Assembly: GCA_937907715.1 (NCBI GenBank)
Contig: CALERM010000067.1
Location: 1-23,189 of the forward strand
Reading direction: 5' to 3'
Length of the DNA: 23,189 nucleotides
Source of the DNA: an uncultured Clostridia bacterium
GTDB lineage: Bacteria > Bacillota > Clostridia > Oscillospirales > Oscillospiraceae
Shown: one piece after another, positions 1-5,857 of the stretch
Position numbering within the stretch: the first letter of the stretch is position 1
Layout: every line of letters starts with the position of its first letter
Notes under the pieces: model-generated
Seen by the model: the letters and a program-made list of their open reading frames with translations, nothing else
Told to the model about the DNA's origin: nothing
Database searches by the model: none
Position numbers and translations under genes: made by a program

Positions 1-146
1 TGCGCGGCGCGCCGTTTTTCATATTTGGCGCGGGTGGCGTTGCCGCCGCGGATGTGGCGTTCCGCCTTGTTCTGTGCTAAAATTTTTTTGACCTGCATCC
101 ACAGCGGGCGGTTGACCTGCTCCAGCCGTTCGGTGAGGTCCTTGTG
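1..146 (-). pseudogene. spoIIID: spoIIID, 3' (C-terminal) part, separated from its start by the mobile element; runs off the window
   Basis: On the minus strand, positions 144-1 read KDLTERLEQVN, then PLWMQVKKILAQNKAERH, then IRGGNATRAKYEKRRAA. This matches the C-terminal half of the mother-cell transcription factor SpoIIID, whose family reads VHKDLTERL and later RH-L/I-RGG-ATK-KYK. The fragment has no start codon: upstream in frame there is a TAA at about 164-166 and no ATG, GTG or TTG between. Its missing first 38 codons lie on the same strand at 10994-11106. Joining the two at the shared CA gives an unbroken frame of 85 codons before the window ends; B. subtilis SpoIIID has 93. The part here carries the end of the recognition helix and the basic C-terminal tail that contacts DNA. 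As it stands it should not be translated; whether it is a pseudogene or a rejoinable gene depends on excision. Confidence 0.9.
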
Positions 147-1677
147 TTTCGCCGTGATGAATTAGAACGGTTTCGTCTAGGCCCAAATCACCCAGCAGCC
201 GGAGGTAAATGTCCACATTCCCGTCCTTGTCCACTTCAATCTTCTGGATGATCCGCTTGAGTTGGGCGTTTGTCATTTGCCGCACATCCGTGATGTCCTC
301 AATCTCCTTGAAAGTCTGTTGCAGAATACTTTCCAATTGCTCGCCCTTTGTCAGATGGTAGGACACCATTTTCAGTTCATTTTCCAGCCGTTCAATCTCT
401 TTCCGCATCCCGCCGATCTTATCATTGAGTTCCTCGCGGGAGATTAAATCATCGGCGTACATATCCATGTATTTCTGCCGTGTCTTTTGCAGTTTGGTAA
501 GCTGGGTGGTCAATTCCTTTTCATAGTTCAGGTTTTCATCCTTTGCCTTATAGACCCGCTGGAATTCCCCTACCACATAACGGATCACATTCTTTTTTGC
601 TTTCAGCAGCCCGGCGAAATACTCCTGTAAAACCTCGATGAGTTCATCTTCGTCCACTGTCACGGCGTTGGGGCAGTTGTCAGCCCCGCGCCCATTGTGG
701 CCGGAGCAGACCCACCGGACATAGGTGTTTTTATAGGTGCGGACGGTACGCCGGAAGGACCAGCCACACTCCTTGCATTTAATGAGGGTGGAAAACAGGT
801 ATTTGTTGCTCTGGCGTTCCTTGTCCACCTTGAATGCCTTGCCGCGAGATTTCATAATCTGCTGCGCCCGTTCAAAAGTTTCTGGGTCAATAATCCTTAA
901 ATCCGGGCGGTCAACTACCATCCACTCCGAAGTATCCTTGTCCGTCCGCTGGCCGGTCAAAAAATCGGTAACTTCCTGCTTGCCGTTAATGATTTTCCCC
1001 GTATAGAGTTCGTTGGTAAGGATGCGGCATACCCCATTCTGACTCCACTGGCAATTCCGCTTTGTCCGCAGACCTCGCTCATTGAGGAAGATAGAGATTT
1101 TTGCCGCCCCGTAACCATCCTTGATGTCCCACTGGAAAATCGGGCGGACAACCGCCGCTTCTTCCTCATTGATTGCAAGGTTGAAGTAGTCGCCAATAGT
1201 CTTATCATACCCATAGACAATGTTGGGGACACGGCCTTTTTCCGCATTCATTTTCTTGCCGAATTTCACGCGCTTAGAGGTGTTCGCACTTTCTTCCTGC
1301 GCCAGCGCCCCGAAGATAGTCAGGACAAATTCGCTGTTGCCCATACTGGTCATGTTGGCGGTCAAAAACTGCGTTTCAATCCCCAACGCTTTCAGCTTGC
1401 GGACATTCTGCAAAAGGTCAACCGTGTTCCTGGCAAAGCGGGAAATATCTTTTACCACGACCATATCAAAGAGGCCATGCTCCGCATCCGCCATCATACG
1501 CAAAAACTCTTTCCGGTTCTTGATTTTCGTCCCGGAAATGCCCTCGTCTGCGTAAAGGCGCGCAAGGTTATCCCCGGTGCGTTTGGTATATTCGGAGAAG
1601 AATTCTTTCTGCGCTTCCAGGCTGTTGAGCTGATCTTCTTTGTCGGTGGAAACACGGCAGTAGGCGGCGATGTTCAT
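19..1677 (-). CDS. Large serine recombinase (integrase/excisionase of the element)
   Basis: A 552-residue large serine recombinase. The N-terminal resolvase domain (about 1-150) opens with AAYCRVSTDKEDQ, giving the catalytic serine, and contains DEGISGT and the arginine motif DISRFARN. A recombinase domain follows (about 160-280), then a zinc ribbon (CKECGWSF at about 305, with a later CSGH and NCPNA), and a coiled coil (about 375-460). This is the TndX/TnpX-like class that integrates and excises conjugative or mobilizable elements using a 2-bp crossover. The start has an SD-like GAGAGG 7 nt upstream. The last 41 residues (after T511) are proline/glycine/arginine-rich and are spoIIID DNA read in the wrong frame. 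In the excised circle the same frame would instead end after YGSDKLERLIWAIQ, giving 525 residues. The gene is transcribed toward the left attachment junction. Confidence 0.95.
   Translation of the reverse strand: MNIAAYCRVSTDKEDQLNSLEAQKEFFSEYTKRTGDNLARLYADEGISGTKIKNRKEFLRMMADAEHGLFDMVVVKDISRFARNTVDLLQNVRKLKALGIETQFLTANMTSMGNSEFVLTIFGALAQEESANTSKRVKFGKKMNAEKGRVPNIVYGYDKTIGDYFNLAINEEEAAVVRPIFQWDIKDGYGAAKISIFLNERGLRTKRNCQWSQNGVCRILTNELYTGKIINGKQEVTDFLTGQRTDKDTSEWMVVDRPDLRIIDPETFERAQQIMKSRGKAFKVDKERQSNKYLFSTLIKCKECGWSFRRTVRTYKNTYVRWVCSGHNGRGADNCPNAVTVDEDELIEVLQEYFAGLLKAKKNVIRYVVGEFQRVYKAKDENLNYEKELTTQLTKLQKTRQKYMDMYADDLISREELNDKIGGMRKEIERLENELKMVSYHLTKGEQLESILQQTFKEIEDITDVRQMTNAQLKRIIQKIEVDKDGNVDIYLRLLGDLGLDETVLIHHGETQGPHRTAGAGQPPAVDAGQKNFSTEQGGTPHPRRQRHPRQI
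145..172. other. Left attachment junction (core plus element arm)
   Basis: The core TG is at 145-146. A 7-bp spacer (147-153) is followed by the 19-bp arm at 154-172 (gtgatgaattagaacggtt). Left of the core is spoIIID C-terminal coding sequence. The arm and spacer also encode the recombinase residues just before its junction (about 503-510). The core sits in the ACA codon for T511. Confidence 0.85.
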
Positions 1678-1700
1678 AGCAAAACCTCTCTGTTAAAATC

Positions 1701-1710
1701 AAACCGTTCT
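1701..1710. promoter_or_regulatory. Attachment-arm-like half-site in the recombinase leader
   Basis: The 10-mer aaaccgttct here is identical to the outer part of the left attachment arm (reverse complement of 164-173), and nine of its bases match the right arm. It lies about 12-21 bp downstream of the proposed -10 of the recombinase promoter. Binding of the recombinase here would place it over the start of its own transcript. The match is short, so this is suggestive only. Confidence 0.4.
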
Positions 1711-1721
1711 GTTACAACCCT

Positions 1722-1750
1722 ATTTTATCATGTGCTGTTTGGGATTGCAA
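1722..1750 (-). promoter_or_regulatory. Candidate sigma-A-type promoter of the recombinase gene
   Basis: On the minus strand there is TTGCAA (1750-1745), a 17-bp spacer and TAAAAT (1727-1722). The predicted start would be near 1715, giving a leader of about 40 nt that contains the arm-like 10-mer and the SD. No sporulation sigma-factor promoter is obvious here. Confidence 0.55.
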
Positions 1751-1757
1751 TAGGGAA

Positions 1758-1787
1758 AGGGGCGCCCCGTTTATGCAGGGCGCCCCT
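1758..1787 (-). terminator. GC-rich hairpin overlapping the stop of the small gene
   Basis: The arms aggggcgccc (1758-1767) and gggcgcccct (1778-1787) form a perfect 10-bp stem with a 10-nt loop. On the minus strand it is followed by TTTCCCTATT. The stop codon of the 1771-1950 gene lies in the loop. It would end the upstream minus-strand transcript just before the recombinase promoter. Confidence 0.6.
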
Positions 1788-1950
1788 CGTTATCCTTTTC
1801 GCCGGAACCATCCGCCATATTTGCGGCAGCCTGTATGGCAAGCTGTACCTTTTCCTGGTTTGCTTCCATGAAGATTTTCAGTAAGTAATCGGCGGTAGCT
1901 GCCGTTGGGTTTGGGTTATGGAACCGGTAATTGAGTTTGCGTTCTTTCAC
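1771..1950 (-). CDS. Small unknown element protein, 59 residues, GTG start
   Basis: The gene starts with GTG at 1950, preceded by a strong GGAGG-type SD 8-10 nt upstream; no ATG exists in this frame downstream of the preceding in-frame stop. The product begins VKERKLNYRFHNPNP, continues ADYLLKIFMEANQEKVQ and ends NEGRPA. It has a mixed hydrophilic composition with a likely central amphipathic helix, and no signal peptide or membrane segment. I do not recognise the family; small proteins of this kind often lie next to the relaxase and recombinase in Clostridia elements. It lies between the MobV gene and the recombinase, in the same direction, and ends in a terminator hairpin. That it is translated is supported by the SD, frame and position, not by homology. 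Confidence 0.6.
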   Translation of the reverse strand: MKERKLNYRFHNPNPTAATADYLLKIFMEANQEKVQLAIQAAANMADGSGEKDNEGRPA

Positions 1951-2034
1951 AGCAGCGTTCCCACCTCCCCCTTGCTGTCTGCCCTTTGTCCATGTCTATG
2001 AAAACAAGGCGGAAAATAGTACCTAATTGGATTG

Positions 2035-2982
2035 TCAAAAATCACGCTCCCGGTGAGGCCGTGGTGCCCGTTCCAATTCCCTGCGGATTTCCGGCGGGAT
2101 ACGGTCAACCAGCCTTTGCATATCGTGCAGTTCGCTTTCCAGCTTCGCCCGTTCCATCGTATCTTTCATCTTGCCTTTTTCACTGGCCTTTGCCCTTGCT
2201 TCCAGCTTCTCATTTTCCGCCAACAGGTCATTGATTGTGACCTTGTACTTTTTCAGTTGCCCGGAAAAGTTCTCCATCTGCGGGAACCACTTTTTCAGCA
2301 GGGAGAGGGCTTCTTCTTTCTTCTTTCCGGCGTTGAACGGGGTAATATCGCCCAGCGTGGCTTCAATAGCTCTTGCCTGTTTGGAGAGGGAAACCGCCTG
2401 TTTGAAAAGCCGGGTGGGGATATGCTTCCGGCCTGTCTTGCTGGCGCTCTCCCCACGCTCCAAGTCGGGATATTTCTCCACCATATAGGCGTGAAAATCG
2501 TCCTGCCATTTCGTCAGGTTTGCCCGGTTGCCGATAATCTCTTTCGCGCACAGGCGGTTGTCCTTTGTCAGGGGAACAAAGGTCAAATGCAGGTGGGGCG
2601 TTTTCTCGTCCATGTGTACCACCGCCGACACGATATTTTCCCGCCCTACCCGGCCAATGAGGAAATCCGCCGCCCTCTGGAAAAACGCCTGTATCTCCTT
2701 TGGGGATTTCCCCTTGAAAAACTCCGGGCTGGCAGTTACCAGCGTATCGACAAACCGTGTGCTGTCTTTCCTTGTCCGACATCCGGCCTGCTCGATACGG
2801 TTCTGAATGAAGTGGTAGTAGCGTCCCTCCGGCTTGACGATATGGAAGTTGTATTTGCTCCGGCTTGTGTCAATGTCGGGGTTGCTGGCGTATTGTTCTT
2901 TCTGCCTTTCGTGATGGGCTTCCAGCGGCCTTGCCGGGTTGCCCTTGTGCTTCTCAAACCGCAAAATTGCGTGTTGTGCCAT
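2035..2982 (-). CDS. MobV-family relaxase (plasmid recombination/mobilization protein, Mob_Pre)
   Basis: A 315-residue relaxase that would nick one strand at an oriT and pilot it into a recipient. The start chosen reads MAQHAILRFEKHKG, with AAAGGAG 5 nt upstream; an in-frame ATG 14 codons earlier lacks this SD. Motif I is SKYNFHI at about residue 41. The metal-binding histidine motif HMDEKTPHLHL is near residue 123-133 and fits the HxDExTPHxH signature of MobV enzymes. The C-terminal third is rich in Lys/Glu and likely helical or coiled-coil (around LLAENEKLEARAKASEKGK). There is no coupling protein or secretion gene nearby, so the element would use another element's conjugation machinery. 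The AT-rich gap directly upstream holds candidate oriT dyads. The product is shorter than many MobV proteins, but the catalytic region is complete. Confidence 0.93.
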   Translation of the reverse strand: MAQHAILRFEKHKGNPARPLEAHHERQKEQYASNPDIDTSRSKYNFHIVKPEGRYYHFIQNRIEQAGCRTRKDSTRFVDTLVTASPEFFKGKSPKEIQAFFQRAADFLIGRVGRENIVSAVVHMDEKTPHLHLTFVPLTKDNRLCAKEIIGNRANLTKWQDDFHAYMVEKYPDLERGESASKTGRKHIPTRLFKQAVSLSKQARAIEATLGDITPFNAGKKKEEALSLLKKWFPQMENFSGQLKKYKVTINDLLAENEKLEARAKASEKGKMKDTMERAKLESELHDMQRLVDRIPPEIRRELERAPRPHRERDF

Positions 2983-3120
2983 TCTGCTCCTTTCCCCATT
3001 CCTTTCCCATCCGGGGTTTTCCACAGGGAAAATCCCGCAGGAATTAGCTCGGATAGGATTGGAATGGATAGAATATAAATCAATCTTTTTATCTTTGTAT
3101 TTCTATATACCGTCCGGTTT

Positions 3121-3161
3121 TCGTACTTCTCAGGAGTGATTTCCGTACTTCATGAGTACGG
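3121..3161. other. Candidate oriT: paired dyads upstream of the relaxase gene
   Basis: The gap 2983-3164 has no gene. It holds ccgtact-tcatg-agtacgg (3143-3161), a 7-bp perfect inverted repeat with a 5-nt loop. A related half, cgtacttctcaggagt (3122-3137), repeats the left arm sequence CGTACTTC. MobV origins typically lie just upstream of the mob gene and contain such inverted repeats. The hairpin could instead be the terminator of the RepA_N gene, whose stop is 4 nt away, although no T-run follows. Confidence 0.4.
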
Positions 3162-3164
3162 TTT

Positions 3165-3560
3165 TCAGCCCTCCGGCGTACCAGAACCGGATTTCTTGAA
3201 GCCGGTGTTTGGAACCGCTTCATAGGATTTTGGGAAAATGCGGTTGGGTTTTCCACATCCCTGCTTCTGGATCTCCACCAGTCCGGCGTATTGCAGTTCC
3301 CGCAGGGTGTTCACCGCTTTCTGCCGCCCACAATGGAGCAGGTCAACCACTTCGCAGATAGGGTAATACAGGAAAATCCGCCCGTACTCGTCCGCCCACC
3401 CGTTCTTGCGGGATAACTCCGTCCGGCGCATGATAAAGGCGTACAGAACCTTTGCCTCGTTGGACAGGGGCTTGAATGTGGGGGCTTCAAAGAGGAAATT
3501 CGGGAGCCGGGTGAAGCTGAACGCCTTTTCCGGCTGATGGATATAGATGGTATTTGTCAT
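3165..3560 (-). CDS. RepA_N-type replication initiator, short form of 131 residues
   Basis: The product matches the RepA_N winged-helix domain: RLPNFLFEAPTF at about 18, LSNEAKVLYAFIMRRTELSRKNGWADEYGR at about 32-62 (split here by the conserved S/R), YYPICEVVDLLHCGRQKAVNTL at about 65-86, and a C-terminal GCGKPNRIFPK. Members of this family bind the replication origin of plasmids and of some integrative elements. Most known RepA_N proteins are much longer and have a host-specific C-terminal domain; this one stops at TPEG 25 residues after the conserved domain. The DNA after the stop still looks RepA-linker-like in another frame (KYKDKKIDLYSIHSNPIR), so it may be a shortened remnant. It lies upstream of the relaxase and in the same direction. 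Confidence 0.85.
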   Translation of the reverse strand: MTNTIYIHQPEKAFSFTRLPNFLFEAPTFKPLSNEAKVLYAFIMRRTELSRKNGWADEYGRIFLYYPICEVVDLLHCGRQKAVNTLRELQYAGLVEIQKQGCGKPNRIFPKSYEAVPNTGFKKSGSGTPEG

Positions 3561-3672
3561 AGTGCGTTTTGTGGACGGTTAGAAGCCCGTTTTCCGGGGT
3601 GGGCGATACCTTTATACCATCTGCCCCGGTTTGGGGCTTGCGGAGCCTGATAAATCAAGGCTTTTTTCGCTC

Positions 3673-4020
3673 CTAACTGTCCACACAAGACCTCCTTTTC
3701 CGTTCACTTTCTGTTTTCTGCCTCCTGTGAACACTGGCGGCACAACTATGGCAGTATTTAGCCCGGTTGGATTTGGGGACGAACACGCTGCCGCAGACCG
3801 CACAGCGTTTCAAGTCCTTATCCCGGAAAATTTCTGCTTCCAACGCCCCGTCCAGCGGCAAGACCGCCCATCGGAACCACTTGCAGCAAACCGAGAAAGA
3901 AACCGTCTGCGGGCAGGTGCAGGCATCCCCATCATCAAGGGCTATGCAGTTGCCGCCCTCACAGCAACAGCACTCCCGGCGTATCAGGGCGCTTGCCCGT
4001 TTCCGCTGCGCTGGTGTCAT
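3673..4020 (-). CDS. Cysteine-rich VLP-domain protein of mobile elements
   Basis: From the ATG at 4020 the product is 115 residues and matches the Cys_rich_VLP family found in Firmicutes conjugative and mobilizable elements. It begins MTPAQRKRASALIRRECCCC, continues NCIALDDGDACTCPQ, CKWFRWAVLPLD (the VLP signature), KRCAVCGSVFVPKSNRAKYC and HRRQKTESERKRR. The many paired cysteines suggest zinc binding; no function is established. The protein probably starts earlier: the in-frame upstream codons read LPPLERSPDSSLYR, which in my recollection belongs to the family N-terminus. That segment has only TTG (4062) or an ATC (4083, with GAGGG nearby) as possible starts, so either a weak or non-standard start is used or an ATG was lost. 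It is the first gene of the leftward minus-strand group. Confidence 0.75.
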   Translation of the reverse strand: MTPAQRKRASALIRRECCCCEGGNCIALDDGDACTCPQTVSFSVCCKWFRWAVLPLDGALEAEIFRDKDLKRCAVCGSVFVPKSNRAKYCHSCAASVHRRQKTESERKRRSCVDS

Positions 4021-4138
4021 GCGGTAAAGGGAACTGTCCGGACTGCGTTCCAGCGGTGGCAAAGTTTTGATAATAGAATGGATGCTGATCCCTCGTTTCT
4101 TGTTGTATTCAACCGGTTGTGAGATCAGTTTATCATGA

Positions 4139-4178
4139 AAAAATGCAATTCCCGTTTTTCTGCGGGAATTGCATTTTT
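4139..4178. terminator. 16-bp perfect stem-loop with A/T tails, between divergent gene groups
   Basis: The arm aaaaatgcaattcccg (4139-4154) pairs perfectly with cgggaattgcattttt (4163-4178) around an 8-nt loop. A-rich and T-rich flanks make it look like a bidirectional intrinsic terminator. Its place is odd: it sits upstream of both the leftward Cys_rich_VLP gene and the rightward XRE gene. Confidence 0.65.
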
Positions 4179-4233
4179 GCCATCGTGTAGACCTTTGAAA
4201 TTGTAAATCTGCAATTATCGCTATTCCTAAATG

Positions 4234-4246
4234 CCATACAGTATGG
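4234..4246. promoter_or_regulatory. Palindromic operator candidate upstream of the XRE gene
   Basis: ccatac-a-gtatgg is a perfect 13-bp dyad 35 bp before the ATG of the XRE-family gene at 4282. A self-binding site for that regulator is a reasonable reading. I could not fix a convincing -35/-10 pair around it. Confidence 0.4.
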
Positions 4247-4281
4247 TAAACTGAAAGAAATACAGGCAAGGAGGGGGAAAT

Positions 4282-5112
4282 ATGGCGGCAAAGCAGCTTG
4301 ACGGGCATCCAGGCGACCGGATTGGCGATTTGAGGACGAACCTGGGGATGACAAAAAAAGAGTTGAGCCAGAATACCGGGATCGACGCATCCCAGATCAC
4401 CCGCATTGAAAATGGCAGCCTCAAAACGATCAGCAGCGATTATCTGATAAAGCTGGCGAGAGAATTGAGAACATCTACGGATTATATCCTGGGCCTTACC
4501 CCTGTCAGCGTCCCCAAAAGCTATGATATTTCTGAATTGGGCCTGTCGAATGAAGCGGTCAAAGGGCTTGTGACGGGTACGGTTGATGTGGAGATCCTTA
4601 ACCGCCTGCTGGAACACAAGAGTTTCCCCCGGTTAATCCATCTGATTCGGGTTTACTTCCAAGATACGGCGGCGAGGGGGATTATGGCGCGCAACCAGCT
4701 TATCGAGATGGCAACGGCTTCCCTGTCCGACCTGATGAAAGAACACTCGGAACACCGGGCGGAAGCAAAGCAGGATTTACAGTTTTTGAACGCCCAAAAG
4801 CTGGGGGAACATGAAGCGGAACTTGAAAAGATCAAAAATGTGTTCCTTGCAATCCTGCGGGATATTAAGAAAGATATGGACAGCGGCGAACAGCCGGGAG
4901 AAGTCGCCACCGCTGCGATGCTCCAAACCATGAGAGCCACGCTGGCGGAGCAACAACAGGAGCCGGTGACAATGGATGATGTTGCCGGTATGGTTGCCGG
5001 CCAGCTTGGGCAGCTCGTCCCAATGGACGAGGAAACGGCGAAGCAGTTCCGGCAGTTGGCAAAGAAGATGATGGAGCAGGCGGGCGGTACACAAAACGAG
5101 GAAGAACCATGA
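4282..5112 (+). CDS. XRE-family helix-turn-helix regulator with a long C-terminal domain
   Basis: A 276-residue protein with a Cro/CI-type HTH at about 10-70: DRIGDLRTNLGMTKKELSQ, then SQITRIENG and DYLIKLARELRTSTDYILGL. The remaining 200 residues are mostly helical and acidic (for instance LGEHEAELEKIKNVFLAILRDIKKDM) and I do not recognise them. The start has an AAGGAGGGGG SD. The gene overlaps vsr by 4 bp (ATGA), so the two are translationally coupled and the regulator probably controls the cargo. A perfect 13-bp palindrome lies just upstream. It opens the rightward cargo cluster of the element; a role in restraining restriction or element functions is inference. Confidence 0.85.
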   Translation: MAAKQLDGHPGDRIGDLRTNLGMTKKELSQNTGIDASQITRIENGSLKTISSDYLIKLARELRTSTDYILGLTPVSVPKSYDISELGLSNEAVKGLVTGTVDVEILNRLLEHKSFPRLIHLIRVYFQDTAARGIMARNQLIEMATASLSDLMKEHSEHRAEAKQDLQFLNAQKLGEHEAELEKIKNVFLAILRDIKKDMDSGEQPGEVATAAMLQTMRATLAEQQQEPVTMDDVAGMVAGQLGQLVPMDEETAKQFRQLAKKMMEQAGGTQNEEEP

Positions 5113-5585
5113 GCGATGTAATGACCCCGGAGCAGCGGAGCCGGGCAATGAGCCATATCAAGGGGAAAGATACCAGCATAGAGGTATTATTGCGGAAAGC
5201 CCTTTGGCATAAGGGCATCCGATACCGGAAGAACTATAAAAAACTACCGGGCACCCCGGATATAGCGATAACAAAATATAAGATCGCTATTTTCTGCGAT
5301 AGCGAGTTTTTCCATGGATATAATTGGGAAATCAAGAAACAGAAGCTGGGGCACAACCGGGAATATTGGATCAAAAAGATCGAGCGCAATATGGCCCGTG
5401 ACCGGGAGAATGACTTCAAGCTGATTGCGATGGATTGGGTTCCCATGCACTTTTGGGGGCAGGAGATACAAAAGCGGACAGAGGAATGTGTGGAAGCTGC
5501 CGAAGATTTGATTTTCGAGTTGCAGATGATGCAGTTTGATGGTATGATAGAAGACATGAGGGACTGTGTTGAAGATATAAAATAA
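5109..5585 (+). CDS. vsr: Vsr, very short patch repair endonuclease
   Basis: A 158-residue Vsr-family mismatch endonuclease. Such enzymes nick 5' of the T in T:G mismatches produced when 5-methylcytosine deaminates within a methyltransferase target site, starting very short patch repair. The sequence shows TPEQRSRAMSHIKGKDTSIE at the N-terminus, then LPGTPDIAI and IAIFCDSEFFHG. Residues E25, D51 and H69 fall at the same numbers as catalytic or metal-site residues of E. coli Vsr, while E. coli H64 is D here. The C-terminal family motif (VIRVWE-like) is altered to LIAMDWVPMHFW. It overlaps the XRE gene by 4 bp and precedes a C5-cytosine methyltransferase, the partner expected from the pathway. 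Confidence 0.93.
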   Translation: MSDVMTPEQRSRAMSHIKGKDTSIEVLLRKALWHKGIRYRKNYKKLPGTPDIAITKYKIAIFCDSEFFHGYNWEIKKQKLGHNREYWIKKIERNMARDRENDFKLIAMDWVPMHFWGQEIQKRTEECVEAAEDLIFELQMMQFDGMIEDMRDCVEDIK

Positions 5586-5635
5586 TATTTTTATATCTTT
5601 AACTTAAAAATTGATAATTTACAAGGAGTACCCTT

Positions 5636-5845
5636 ATGACCATATCAGAACAGATTAAGGTGCTGTGCGTACGCTCCAATATCAGCGTTGCGGAACTCGC
5701 AAGGCGCATGGGGACTACGCCGCAGAACTTCAACTCAAAAATGAAACGGGAGAGCTTTACCATCTCCGACTTGGAATATCTGGCGGAAGCAGTAGGGTGT
5801 TCTTTTGAACGCCATTTTGTCCTTCCAGATGGCGAAAAGGTTTAA
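5636..5845 (+). CDS. Small XRE-type HTH protein, possible restriction-modification controller
   Basis: A 69-residue single-domain Cro/CI-like HTH: EQIKVLCVRSNISVAELARRMG, TTPQNFNSKMKRE, and DLEYLAEAVGCSFERHFVLPDGEKV. The ATG at 5636 has AAGGAG 7 nt upstream. A 50-bp AT-rich gap separates it from vsr, and only 12 bp separate it from the methyltransferase. Size and position fit a controller (C) protein that times methyltransferase and nuclease expression, but the same small HTH type is common in Firmicutes elements without restriction genes. No clear operator dyad is visible in the gap. Confidence 0.82.
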   Translation: MTISEQIKVLCVRSNISVAELARRMGTTPQNFNSKMKRESFTISDLEYLAEAVGCSFERHFVLPDGEKV

Positions 5846-5857
5846 CAGGAGGGCATT

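Noticed and set aside
2736..3083. 115-residue frame overlapping the relaxase gene
   Set aside because: It is a shadow of the MobV gene's 5' part and the upstream gap, without its own SD.
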